The notes under the pieces: generated by a model | What the model saw: the letters and a program-made list of their open reading frames with translations, nothing else | The model's database searches: none | Told to the model about the DNA's origin: nothing | DNA from: Pseudomonadota bacterium | Lineage (GTDB): Bacteria > Pseudomonadota > Gammaproteobacteria > Burkholderiales > Burkholderiaceae_F | Direction: 5' to 3' | DNA: 12,175 nt | Assembly (NCBI GenBank): GCA_021823635.1 | Contig: JAKANT010000012.1 | Location: 1-12,175, forward strand | Program-made: the position numbers and the translations under genes | Shown here: piece by piece, positions 6,176 to 12,175 of the stretch | How the letters are laid out: each line of letters starts with the position of its first letter | Position numbering within the stretch: position 1 is the stretch's first letter

Positions 6176-6709
6176 ATGCGCACCCTGACCGAACAGCTTG
6201 CCAACTATGCCGCCTATCACCGCGACCGCCGCAACATCGCGACCCACTTCGTCGGCATTCCGATGATCGTGTTCGCGGTGTGCGTGCTGCTGGCGCGGCC
6301 GGCGTTCGCTCTGCCCGGCACGTCGCTCGTGATACATCCGGCGTGGGTGATCGGCGCGGCCGCAGCCTTGTTTTACCTGCGGCTGAGCCTGGGTTATGGG
6401 CTGGCGATGACTGCGCTGCTCATCGTCTCGCTGCTGGCGGCGAGCCGGGTGGCGGAAGCCTCCACGGCGGCGTGGCTGGCGACCGGGGTCGGCCTGTTCG
6501 TGGTCGGGTGGATCGTCCAGTTCGTCGGCCACTACTACGAAGGACGCAAGCCGGCGTTCGTCGACGATCTGATCGGGCTGCTGATCGGGCCGCTGTTCGT
6601 GGTCGCCGAGACCGCCTTCGCGCTCGGCGCGAGCCGCGAGCTGAAACGCGCGATCGAAGCGCAGGTCGGTCCGACGCTGATCCGCCGCCGCGGCGCTCAG
6701 GCCGCCTGA
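6176..6709 (+). CDS. Mpo1-like / DUF962 membrane protein
   Basis: A 177-residue integral membrane protein of the DUF962 (YGL010w/Mpo1) family. Yeast Mpo1 is an iron-dependent dioxygenase in alpha-oxidation of 2-hydroxy fatty acids; the bacterial role is not established. Conserved polar residues are in place: Tyr14-His15, Asn20, His24 and GIP at 27-29 (YAAYHRDRRNIATHFVGIP), and later VGHYYEGRKPAF at 117-128 with His119, Glu122 and Arg124. About four hydrophobic helices are seen (30-45, 55-72, 76-90, 101-118), and a further one may lie near 132-150. The ATG at 6176 is chosen over a TTG at 6164 because GGAG at 6166-6169 sits 6 nt before it and the family N-terminus fits. Its last 13 nt overlap the convergent gene at 6697. 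Confidence 0.85.
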   Translation: MRTLTEQLANYAAYHRDRRNIATHFVGIPMIVFAVCVLLARPAFALPGTSLVIHPAWVIGAAAALFYLRLSLGYGLAMTALLIVSLLAASRVAEASTAAWLATGVGLFVVGWIVQFVGHYYEGRKPAFVDDLIGLLIGPLFVVAETAFALGASRELKRAIEAQVGPTLIRRRGAQAA

Positions 6710-6712
6710 GCG
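6694..6712. repeat. Perfect 19-nt palindrome at overlapping convergent gene ends
   Basis: CGCTCAGGC at 6694-6702, a central C at 6703, then GCCTGAGCG at 6704-6712. It holds both stop codons: TGA at 6707-6709 (plus) and the minus-strand TGA at 6697-6699. As a result the two unrelated proteins end with the same residues, AQAA. A hairpin (stem of CGCTCA with TGAGCG, loop of 7 nt) could form in either transcript; no T-run is present. It may act as a weak two-way terminator or mRNA 3' end (inference). Confidence 0.6.
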
Positions 6713-7191
6713 GCGGCGCCGCGTTCCTCGGCCGCCAACCGGCGAATGTAGACGACGAAGTCCGGGTCTTCGCCCACCAGCAGGCGCTCGAAGTTGGCGT
6801 AGAAGTCGTCGCGCCGCAGCCATTCGCGCATGAAGTCTTCCCACACGGCCCAGCGTCGTCGCTGTCGTTCGCTCATGTTCGGCTGCCAGGCGGTCAGATA
6901 GGCGCGCTCGAACAGCGACATCAGCATGTCGAAGATGATCAGCATCCGCTCGCGCTGCTCGGGCGTGAGGTCGGCGGTGGCCGCCTGCGTGGTCAGGTGC
7001 AGGTCCGGGTTGTCGATCACGACTTTCAGAAAGTCGGTGTAGGCGTTCGACAGCATCTGGTAGACCTCTTCTTCCTCGTTGGCGCGCTCCTTGCGCTGCT
7101 CGTACATGAAGAAGAAGATCGCCAGCGGCAGGCCGAGCGTGGTGACGACAAAGCTCGCCAGTTCCCAGAAATCGCGGTCGAGCCAGTTCAT
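6697..7191 (-). CDS. Small single-helix membrane protein of unknown function
   Basis: I do not recognise the family. The 164-residue protein has one clear membrane helix near the N-terminus (about 9-29, WELASFVVTTLGLPLAIFFF), then a highly charged segment (EQRKERANEEEEVYQ, 31-45), then a mainly helical soluble part rich in aromatic residues (FDMLMSLFERAYLTAW 87-102, RRWAVWEDFMREWL 112-125, DDFYANFERLL 128-138). The soluble part is probably cytoplasmic, as expected from the positively charged residues after the helix. The ATG at 7191 overlaps the stop of the aldo/keto reductase by 4 nt (ATGA) and has no strong Shine-Dalgarno, so it is probably translationally coupled. Its stop lies in the palindrome shared with the Mpo1-like gene. 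It reads as a real gene because of the coupling, the coherent topology and the lack of a better frame. Confidence 0.75.
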   Translation of the reverse strand: MNWLDRDFWELASFVVTTLGLPLAIFFFMYEQRKERANEEEEVYQMLSNAYTDFLKVVIDNPDLHLTTQAATADLTPEQRERMLIIFDMLMSLFERAYLTAWQPNMSERQRRRWAVWEDFMREWLRRDDFYANFERLLVGEDPDFVVYIRRLAAEERGAAAQAA

Positions 7192-8045
7192 ACGATCGCC
7201 AGCGGCCGCTTGCGGCGCGGCGGCGGGAAGGCGCGGTCGATCTCGGCCAACGCCTCGGCATCGAGCGTGAGGTCTGCCGCCGCCAGGTTCTCGCGCAGGT
7301 GTTCGAGGCGCAACGCCTTCGGAATCGCAATCACGTCGGGATGCCGCAGCACGAAGGCGAGCGCGACCTGCGCGGCGCTCGCGCCGAGGCGCCGGCCGAT
7401 CGCGGCCAGCGTGCTATCCGCGGCCGCCGCGCCCTGGTCGATCGGGCAGTAGGCCATCAGCGGGATACGGCGCTTGCGCAGCGCCGGCAGCAGATCGAAT
7501 TCGACGCCGCGGCGCGTGACCGAGTAGTAGACCTGGTTCGCCGCGCAGCGCTCGCCGCCGGCCACCGCCCCCAATTCGTAGAGGTCGGCGACGTCGAAGT
7601 TGCTCACACCCCAGTCGCGCACCTTGCCGGCGTTTCGCAGCGCTTCGAAACCGGCCACCGTCGCCGCCAGCGGATGGCTGCCGCGCCAGTGCAGCAGGTA
7701 AAGGTCCAGGTAGTCGAGCCCGAGCCGGCGCAGGCTGCGCTCGCACGCGGCGACGACACCGTGCCGCGAGGCGTTGTGCGGATACACCTTGCTGACGATG
7801 AACAGGTCTTCGCGCCGTAGGTCGCCAGCGGCGAGCGCGCCGCGCACGGCCTCGCCGACGACTTGCTCGGCGCCGCCTTCGCCGTACATCTCGGCGGTGT
7901 CGATCAGCCGGTAGCCCAAGGCGAGTGCCGTGCGCACGGCTTCGACCTCTTGGCGACGCGAGCGCGCCGTCTCGCCGAGGCGCCAGGTCCCCAACCCCAG
8001 CGCCGGCACGCGTCTTCCATCCGGCCAGGCCACGGTCTTCGTCAT
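7188..8045 (-). CDS. Aldo/keto reductase
   Basis: A 285-residue cytoplasmic NADPH-dependent reductase of carbonyl compounds with a TIM-barrel fold. The full catalytic tetrad is visible: Asp49 (LIDTAEMYG), Tyr54, Lys86 (VSKVYPHNAS) and His119 (LLHWRG). Other family marks are GLGTWRLGE (17-25), GVSNF (146-150), NQVYYSVTRRG (170-180) and the cofactor segment IPKALRLEHLREN (241-253), whose Lys243 binds the phosphate in relatives. Length is typical. The frame is open to 8093, but the ATG at 8045 is chosen because the extra 16 residues precede the normal family N-terminus and would abut the regulator gene. No Shine-Dalgarno is seen. It is the first gene of a two-gene unit with the membrane protein at 6697. 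The regulator gene lies upstream on the same strand, 48 nt away. Confidence 0.93.
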   Translation of the reverse strand: MTKTVAWPDGRRVPALGLGTWRLGETARSRRQEVEAVRTALALGYRLIDTAEMYGEGGAEQVVGEAVRGALAAGDLRREDLFIVSKVYPHNASRHGVVAACERSLRRLGLDYLDLYLLHWRGSHPLAATVAGFEALRNAGKVRDWGVSNFDVADLYELGAVAGGERCAANQVYYSVTRRGVEFDLLPALRKRRIPLMAYCPIDQGAAAADSTLAAIGRRLGASAAQVALAFVLRHPDVIAIPKALRLEHLRENLAAADLTLDAEALAEIDRAFPPPRRKRPLAIV

Positions 8046-8052
8046 GGCGGCG

Positions 8053-8058
8053 ACGATA
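8053..8058 (-). promoter_or_regulatory. Candidate -10 of the reductase gene, possibly leaderless
   Basis: On the minus strand TATCGT is followed by 7 nt (CGCCGCC) and the ATG at 8045. This is the same spacing as in front of the MFS gene, and again there is no Shine-Dalgarno. The -35 region (AGCCGA at 17 nt) is poor. It would allow separate expression from the regulator gene just upstream. Confidence 0.25.
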
Positions 8059-8093
8059 GCGCGTGGCCCGCGCCCTCGGCTATCGGTCCGCAC

Positions 8094-8780
8094 TTACCGC
8101 GGCGACCCGTACGAGCGCAGTCCCTCCAGGTCCTCGATCACGATCGCGCCGTACTCCACCCGCAGCAGCCCCGCGCGCTGCAGCCGCTGCAGCGACTGGT
8201 TCACCCGCTGGCGCGAGATGCCGGCCAGGTAGCCGATCTCCTCCTGCGAGACCTCGAGCTTGCGTTCGATGCCCGGATGCAGGATCGGATTGAAAAGCTG
8301 CGCCACGCAGCGCGCCACGCGCTCGTCGGGGCCCATCAGCCGCTGCGTCTCCAGCATGCCGATGAATTGGCCCAGCCGCTCGTTGAGCTGGATCAGCAAG
8401 AAGCGGTTGAACGGGATGCTGGTGTTGAGCAGCCATTCGAAGGTGCGCCGCGGCACGCGCACGATGCGCGAGGCGCGCAGCGCGACGATGTCGTAGCGGC
8501 GCGGCTCGGTCTTCAGCAGGCTGCCTTCGCCGAACCAGCCGCCGGCCGGAATTCCGGTGAAGGTGGAGGTCTTGCCGTCGGACGTAGACACCATCATCTT
8601 GACGAAGCCCTCAAGAACTCCGAGCCAGGCATCGACCGCCTCGCCGCGGCGGCACACGTAGGCGCCGGCGGCGTACGTGCACTCCGTGGCCTCGGCCGCC
8701 ACCCGCGCCAGTTGCTCCGGCGTCAGCTGCGATCCCCAGCGGGTCGCCGCCAGTTCCTGCTGCAGGGATCGGACCGCCAT
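8094..8780 (-). CDS. Crp/Fnr-family transcription regulator
   Basis: A 228-residue DNA-binding regulator. The N-terminal cyclic-nucleotide-binding-like beta-roll covers about 19-120, with GGWFGEGSLL at 80-89 and RR at 94-95 in the place of the phosphate-binding cassette; a long helix (130-150) follows; a winged helix-turn-helix lies at about 172-215 (VSQEEIGYLAGISRQRVNQSLQRLQRAGLL). There is no FNR-type cysteine cluster (Cys34, Cys43 and Cys158 are scattered), so an iron-sulfur sensor is unlikely; a nucleotide ligand is possible. The ATG at 8780 is chosen: GAGG at 8787-8790 stands 6 nt before it, whereas the ATG at 8792 and the TTG at 8804 have no such site. It is divergent from the acyl-CoA synthetase gene with 220 nt between, the usual arrangement for a local regulator. 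Confidence 0.92.
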   Translation of the reverse strand: MAVRSLQQELAATRWGSQLTPEQLARVAAEATECTYAAGAYVCRRGEAVDAWLGVLEGFVKMMVSTSDGKTSTFTGIPAGGWFGEGSLLKTEPRRYDIVALRASRIVRVPRRTFEWLLNTSIPFNRFLLIQLNERLGQFIGMLETQRLMGPDERVARCVAQLFNPILHPGIERKLEVSQEEIGYLAGISRQRVNQSLQRLQRAGLLRVEYGAIVIEDLEGLRSYGSPR

Positions 8781-8813
8781 CGCGCGCCTCATGTGCGACC
8801 GCAAAAATTGTCA

Positions 8814-8833
8814 CCGCCGCGACAGCGCGGCGG
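8814..8833. repeat. 8-bp inverted repeat, candidate operator between regulator and ligase
   Basis: CCGCCGCG at 8814-8821, centre ACAG, then its exact inverse CGCGGCGG at 8826-8833. It lies 34-53 nt upstream of the regulator ATG. On the minus strand it overlaps the spacer of a weak promoter candidate whose -10 would be GACAAT. It could be an operator or an mRNA hairpin. A second perfect palindrome, ACGCTAGCGT, lies at 8843-8852. Neither matches the CRP (TGTGA-N6-TCACA) or FNR (TTGAT-N4-ATCAA) consensus. Confidence 0.4.
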
Positions 8834-8910
8834 CTCGGGAAAACGCTAGCGTGCGCGGCCCGTTGCGAAAGAACGTCGACGCGCCGCCAAGCGTCAAACG
8901 CAAAACGGCG

Positions 8911-8916
8911 TAGTCT
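8911..8916 (+). promoter_or_regulatory. Candidate -10 of the acyl-CoA synthetase operon
   Basis: TAGTCT lies in the only AT-rich patch of the 220-nt divergent region (8911-8924, running into TAGATTTTT). It would give a leader of about 78 nt before the GTG at 9001. No good -35 is visible at 16-18 nt, as may be expected for an activated promoter. The call is tentative. Confidence 0.25.
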
Positions 8917-8989
8917 AGATTTTTCGCGCGGGCGCGCCGCCGGGCCGGGAACGCCGACACAACAAACCGGACCGCGGCGCTGCCGTCCC

Positions 8990-8995
8990 AAGGAG
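8990..8995 (+). promoter_or_regulatory. Shine-Dalgarno site of the ligase gene
   Basis: AAGGAG followed by ACACC and then GTG at 9001. It is a near-perfect site that fixes the non-ATG start. Confidence 0.85.
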
Positions 8996-9000
8996 ACACC

Positions 9001-10956
9001 GTGGATGCAGACGCGCTGAGTGCCGCCGATACGTTTCCGCGCCTGTTGCTCGCGCACGCGCGCGTGCGGCCCGGACACCCCGCGCTGCGCGAAAAGGATC
9101 TCGGGATCTGGCAGACCTGGACCTGGGCGCAGACGGCGGAGATCGTCAAACAGCTGGCGGCCGGATTGCACGCGCTCGGTTTCAAGCGCGGTCAGCATCT
9201 GGCGATCGTGGGCGAAAACCGCCCGCGGCTGTATTTCGCGATGATGGCCGTGCAGTCGCTGGGCGGCGTGCCGGTGCCGCTGTACCAGGACGCGATCGCC
9301 GCCGAGTTGGTGTACGTGTTCGAAAACGCCGAGATCGAGTTCGCCGTGGTCGAAGACCAGGAACAGGTGGACAAGATGCTCGAGGTGCGCGCCGCCTGGC
9401 CGCGCCTGCGCACGATCGTGTATGACGACCCGCGTGGCCTGCGCCACTATGAGCAGCCGGGACTGCTGCCGTACGACCAGGTGCTGCGGCGCGGCACCGA
9501 GGTGCTCGCGGCGCAGCCGACGCTGGTCGAAGACGAAATCGCCAAGGGCCGGCCTGAGGACACGGCGGCGCTTTTCTACACCTCCGGCACGACCGGCAAG
9601 CCCAAGGGCGTGGTGCAGACCTATCGCGCGCTGATCGACCGCTCGCGCGCCGCCGCCGAGATGGAAGGACTGACGGCCGACGAAGACGTGCTCGCCTACC
9701 TGCCGATGGCATGGATCGGGCAGAACATCTTTTCGTACGCGCAGGCGCTGGTGACCGGCTACACCGTCAACTGTCCGGAGTCGCCGGCCACCGTGACCAA
9801 CGACATGCGCGAGATCGGCCCCACCTACTACTTCGCGCCGCCGCGCGTGTTCGAAGGCCTGTTGACGCAGGTGATGATCCGCATGGACGACGCCGGCTGG
9901 ATCAAGCGCACGATGTTCCATTACTTCATGGGCGTGGCGCGCCGGGTCGGCGGAAAGATCCTGGACCGGGCGCCGGTCGGTTGGTTCGACCGGCTGCTGT
10001 ACTGGATCGGCGATCTGCTGGTGTACGGCCCGCTGCGCAACATGCTCGGCATGAGCCGCGTCAAGGTGGCCTACACGGCGGGCGAGGCGATCGGTCCCGA
10101 TCTGTTCTCGTTTTATCGTTCGATCGGCATCAACCTGAAGCAGCTCTACGGCTCCACCGAAACGTCGGTGTTCGTCTGCGTGCAGCCGAACGGGCAGGTC
10201 AAGCCCGACACCGTCGGCCCGCCGGTGGCAGGCGTCGAGTTGAAGATCCGCGACAACGGCGAGATCCTGATCAAGAGCCCGGGGCTGTTGAAGGAGTACT
10301 ACAAAAACCCGCAGGCCACCGCCGAGGTGCTCGACGCCGACGGCTGGTATCACACCGGCGACGCCGGCTACATCGACGCCGACGGCCACCTGCGCATCAT
10401 CGACCGCGCCAACGACGTCGGCAAACTGGCCGACGGCACGCTGTTCGCGCCCAAGTACATCGAGAACAAGCTGAAGTTCTCCCCCTACATCAAGGAGGCG
10501 GTCGCCTTCGGCCACGGCCGCCGCGAGGTCACGGCTTTCATCAACATCGACTACGAGGCGGTCGGCAACTGGGCCGAGAAGCGCGGACTGCCCTACGCCG
10601 GCTACGTCGATCTGGCCGGCAAGCGCGAGGTGTACGACCTGATCGCGGAGTGTGTCGAGAAGGTCAATGCCGACCTGGCCGCCGACGAAAAGCTCGCCAA
10701 TTCGCAGATCCACCGTTTCCTGATCCTGCACAAGGAACTGGACCCGGACGACGACGAGCTGACGCGCACGCGCAAGGTGCGACGCCGTTTCATCGGCGAC
10801 AAGTACGCGGTGCTGGTCGACGCGCTGTATTCGGGCAAGAAGGAGCAGTACGTGGAGACACAGGTCAAGTTCGAGGACGGCCGCACCGGCAAGATCAGCG
10901 CCACGCTGGCGATCCGCGACGCCAAGGTGTTCCGGCCGCTGGCGCGCGCGGCGTGA
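9001..10956 (+). CDS. AMP-forming acyl-CoA synthetase (long-chain type ligase)
   Basis: A 651-residue adenylate-forming enzyme making an acyl-CoA from a carboxylic acid, ATP and CoA. Core motifs in order: phosphate loop YTSGTTGKPKG at 193-203, YGSTE at 383-387, YHTGD at 450-454 (Asp454 binds the ribose), hinge RIIDRANDVGKL at 465-476, and Lys592 in LTRTRKVRR as the probable catalytic lysine. The length, the long insert at 290-350 and the C-terminal extension after the lysine place it near the FAA1/FadD15-like group (COG1022 type) rather than acetyl-CoA or benzoate ligases. The GTG start at 9001 has a strong AAGGAG at 8990-8995, 5 nt before it. It leads an apparent operon with the small membrane protein and the Liv-type ABC genes, so its substrate may be what that importer brings in (inference). 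Confidence 0.93.
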   Translation: MDADALSAADTFPRLLLAHARVRPGHPALREKDLGIWQTWTWAQTAEIVKQLAAGLHALGFKRGQHLAIVGENRPRLYFAMMAVQSLGGVPVPLYQDAIAAELVYVFENAEIEFAVVEDQEQVDKMLEVRAAWPRLRTIVYDDPRGLRHYEQPGLLPYDQVLRRGTEVLAAQPTLVEDEIAKGRPEDTAALFYTSGTTGKPKGVVQTYRALIDRSRAAAEMEGLTADEDVLAYLPMAWIGQNIFSYAQALVTGYTVNCPESPATVTNDMREIGPTYYFAPPRVFEGLLTQVMIRMDDAGWIKRTMFHYFMGVARRVGGKILDRAPVGWFDRLLYWIGDLLVYGPLRNMLGMSRVKVAYTAGEAIGPDLFSFYRSIGINLKQLYGSTETSVFVCVQPNGQVKPDTVGPPVAGVELKIRDNGEILIKSPGLLKEYYKNPQATAEVLDADGWYHTGDAGYIDADGHLRIIDRANDVGKLADGTLFAPKYIENKLKFSPYIKEAVAFGHGRREVTAFINIDYEAVGNWAEKRGLPYAGYVDLAGKREVYDLIAECVEKVNADLAADEKLANSQIHRFLILHKELDPDDDELTRTRKVRRRFIGDKYAVLVDALYSGKKEQYVETQVKFEDGRTGKISATLAIRDAKVFRPLARAA

Positions 10957-10969
10957 GCAGGTGACGCGC

Positions 10970-11221
10970 ATGGCGGACATGACACCCAAGGGCTGGCTGG
11001 CGGTGGCGTGCCTGTTGGCGGGCGTGCCGCTCGCCGCCTGGGGGCTGGCCGGCGGCGGCGCGCTGCCGGCGCTGGCGGGCTTGGCCTTGGTGCTCGCGTT
11101 CTGGTATCTGGCCTGGCAGTGGCTGGCGCGCGCCGGCAAGCCGCAGACGCCGATCAAGCCGGCCGCGGACGCGGCCTGGAACATGAAGGACCGGCCCGTG
11201 GACGGCGGAGACAAGCGATGA
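10970..11221 (+). CDS. Small two-helix membrane protein in the ligase/ABC operon
   Basis: I do not recognise the family. The 83-residue protein has two hydrophobic helices (about 8-27 and 32-52) joined by a short glycine-rich turn (GLAGGGALP), then a hydrophilic tail of about 30 residues (ARAGKPQTPIKPAADAAWN...). It is most simply an inner-membrane hairpin with a soluble tail. It begins 13 nt after the ligase stop, and its own stop overlaps the ATG of the ATPase gene (ATGA at 11218-11221), so it is very likely translated as part of the operon. The ATG at 10970 is chosen for its AGG 8 nt upstream; a GTG at 10961 and an ATG at 10979 are alternatives in the same frame. A link to the transporter or the ligase at the membrane is inference from position only. 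Confidence 0.75.
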   Translation: MADMTPKGWLAVACLLAGVPLAAWGLAGGGALPALAGLALVLAFWYLAWQWLARAGKPQTPIKPAADAAWNMKDRPVDGGDKR

Positions 11222-12003
11222 GCCGGCGCGCGATCGGCGAGACCATCCTGGCGGTGGAGAACATCTCGCTCGCCTTCGGCGGCGTGAAGGCGCTTGCTGA
11301 CGTCTCGTTCGACGTGCGCGAGCACGAGGTGCGGGCGATCATCGGCCCCAACGGCGCCGGCAAGAGTTCGCTGCTGAACTGCATCAACGGCGTGTACACG
11401 CCGCAGTCGGGCCGTATCGTCTTTCGCGGCCAGAGCTTCTCGCGCATGAACCCGCACCGCGCCGCCGTGATGGGCATCGCGCGCACGTTCCAGAACCTGG
11501 CGCTGTTCAAGGGCATGACGGTGCTGGACAACATCATGACGGGCCGCAATCTGCGCATGCGCACGAATCTGCTGTGGCAGGCGTTGCGCATCGGGCCGGC
11601 GGAAAACGAAGAGCTCGCGCACCGCGCCTTCGTCGAGAAGATCATCGACTTCCTCGAGATCCAGGCCTGGCGCAAGACACCGGTCGGGCGGCTGCCCTAC
11701 GGCTTGCAGAAGCGCGTCGACCTGGGCCGCGCGCTGGCGATGGAGCCCAAGCTGCTGCTGCTCGATGAACCGATGGCGGGCATGAACCTGGAGGAGAAGC
11801 AGGACATGTGCCGCTTCATCCTCGACGTCAACGACGAGTTCGGCACCACGATCGTGCTGATCGAGCACGACATGGGCGTGGTGATGGACATCTCGGACCG
11901 GGTGGTGGTGCTCGATTACGGCCGCAAGATCGGCGACGGCACGCCCGACGAGGTGCGCAACAACCAGGATGTGATCGACGCTTACCTGGGAACGGCTCAC
12001 TGA
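11218..12003 (+). CDS. livG: Liv-type ABC transporter ATP-binding protein (LivG-like)
   Basis: A 261-residue ATPase subunit of a branched-chain-amino-acid-type (HAAT) importer. Walker A is GPNGAGKS at 43-50, the Q-loop is TFQN at 90-93, Walker B is LLLLDEP at 179-185, and the switch histidine is His217 (IEHDMGVVM). The ABC signature is LPYGLQKR (159-166) in place of the usual LSGGQ; LivG proteins commonly carry a YGxQ form here. The LivG-type insert (TGRNLRMRTNLLWQAL, 108-123) and the C-terminal GTPDEVRNNQDVIDAYLG are typical. GGAG at 11207-11210 lies 7 nt before the ATG, which overlaps the preceding stop. The permease begins 6 nt after its own stop. Because an acyl-CoA synthetase leads the operon, the solute may be an organic or fatty acid rather than an amino acid (inference). 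Confidence 0.93.
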   Translation: MSRRAIGETILAVENISLAFGGVKALADVSFDVREHEVRAIIGPNGAGKSSLLNCINGVYTPQSGRIVFRGQSFSRMNPHRAAVMGIARTFQNLALFKGMTVLDNIMTGRNLRMRTNLLWQALRIGPAENEELAHRAFVEKIIDFLEIQAWRKTPVGRLPYGLQKRVDLGRALAMEPKLLLLDEPMAGMNLEEKQDMCRFILDVNDEFGTTIVLIEHDMGVVMDISDRVVVLDYGRKIGDGTPDEVRNNQDVIDAYLGTAH

Positions 12004-12009
12004 GGGACG

Positions 12010-12175
12010 ATGGGGTTCTTTCTCGAAACGCTGTTCAACGGCCTGATGACCGGCATGCTGTATTCGCTGGTCGCGCTCGGCTTCGTGCTGATCTTCAAGG
12101 CCTCGGGCGTCTTCAACTTCGCGCAGGGCGCGATGGTGCTGTTCGCGGCGCTGGCGATGGCGCGCCTGGCCGAGT
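12010..12175 (+). CDS. livH: Liv-type ABC transporter permease (LivH-like), N-terminal part
   Basis: The first 55 residues are seen; the gene runs off the window. MGFFLETLFNGLMTGMLYSL at the start, then ALGFVLIFKASGVFNFAQG (22-40), is the hallmark N-terminus of LivH permeases, where the FNFAQG segment is highly conserved. It forms the first two membrane helices of an inner-membrane channel subunit that pairs with a LivM-like permease, expected downstream. The ATG at 12010 is preceded by GAGGG at 12002-12006, overlapping the stop of the ATPase gene, with a short spacer of 3 nt. Confidence 0.92.
   Translation, partial: MGFFLETLFNGLMTGMLYSLVALGFVLIFKASGVFNFAQGAMVLFAALAMARLAE

Noticed and set aside
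6143..7330. A 395-codon open frame on the minus strand
   Set aside because: It is out of frame with the membrane protein and reductase genes, both of which have coherent products, and opposite the Mpo1-like gene.
5245..7452. A 735-codon open frame on the plus strand
   Set aside because: It runs across the flippase, the Mpo1-like gene and the antisense of two minus-strand genes in an unused frame; Arg-rich with no motif.
8781..8804. Longer regulator starts at TTG 8804 or ATG 8792
   Set aside because: Neither has a ribosome site; GAGG stands 6 nt before the ATG at 8780.
8863..8903. TTGCG and CGCAA half-sites as a Crp/Fnr operator
   Set aside because: The halves are 31 nt apart, far outside the spacing of Crp/Fnr-type operators.
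8611..12000. A 1129-codon open frame on the minus strand opposite the ligase and LivG genes
   Set aside because: It is the antisense of clearly recognisable genes; its product is rich in His, Arg, Gln and Val with no domain. Long antisense frames are expected in high-GC coding DNA.
1..12175. CRISPR array, tRNA/rRNA genes, insertion sequences, toxin-antitoxin or defence genes
   Set aside because: I looked for regular repeats, tRNA-like cloverleaf ends, transposase motifs and terminal repeats and saw none; all sizeable frames are accounted for by metabolic, transport or regulatory genes.

Overview
This is a high-GC chromosomal stretch (no base count was made, but G and C dominate throughout). 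It fits a heterotrophic proteobacterium, most likely a betaproteobacterium of the Burkholderiales/Rhodocyclales type. The reasons are the gene families present (MaoC, zinc ADH, Mpo1/DUF962, glycine-zipper protein with a Cys pair) and the arrangement of a Crp/Fnr regulator divergent from an acyl-CoA ligase followed by Liv-type ABC genes. The taxon is inferred from gene content only. No tRNA, rRNA, insertion sequence, CRISPR array or phage gene was seen. Genes cover nearly everything; the largest gaps are the two divergent control regions at 1661-1813 (153 nt) and 8781-9000 (220 nt).

Left part (1-4596). A short-chain dehydrogenase cut by the window edge is followed after 1 nt by an alpha/beta hydrolase. 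Convergent to these lies a glycine-zipper membrane protein. Divergent from that gene is a MaoC-type hotdog protein plus a zinc-dependent alcohol dehydrogenase, 12 nt apart and probably an operon. An MFS transporter on the minus strand ends 2 nt from the dehydrogenase.

Middle part (4658-8045). An orphan polysaccharide flippase-like protein (TTG start) is followed by an Mpo1-like (DUF962) membrane protein. The latter has its own good promoter, which begins at the flippase stop codon. On the minus strand, an aldo/keto reductase overlaps by 4 nt a small unrecognised membrane protein. That protein's 3' end overlaps the Mpo1-like gene inside a perfect 19-nt palindrome.

Right part (8094-12175). A Crp/Fnr regulator (minus) is divergent from an apparent operon on the plus strand: a 651-aa AMP-forming acyl-CoA synthetase, an 83-aa two-helix membrane protein, a LivG-type ATPase and the start of a LivH-type permease. 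The order suggests uptake of an organic acid by a Liv-type importer coupled to CoA activation, possibly under control of the divergent regulator. This is inference from context.

No clear novel defence or mobile system is visible. The points most worth a second look are the small membrane protein inside the ligase/ABC operon, the reductase/membrane-protein pair, the palindromic overlapping gene ends, the inverted repeat between the regulator and the ligase, and a recurring TA(C/G)A(C/G)TG promoter element. In two minus-strand genes a -10-like element lies so close to the ATG that the mRNA may be leaderless.
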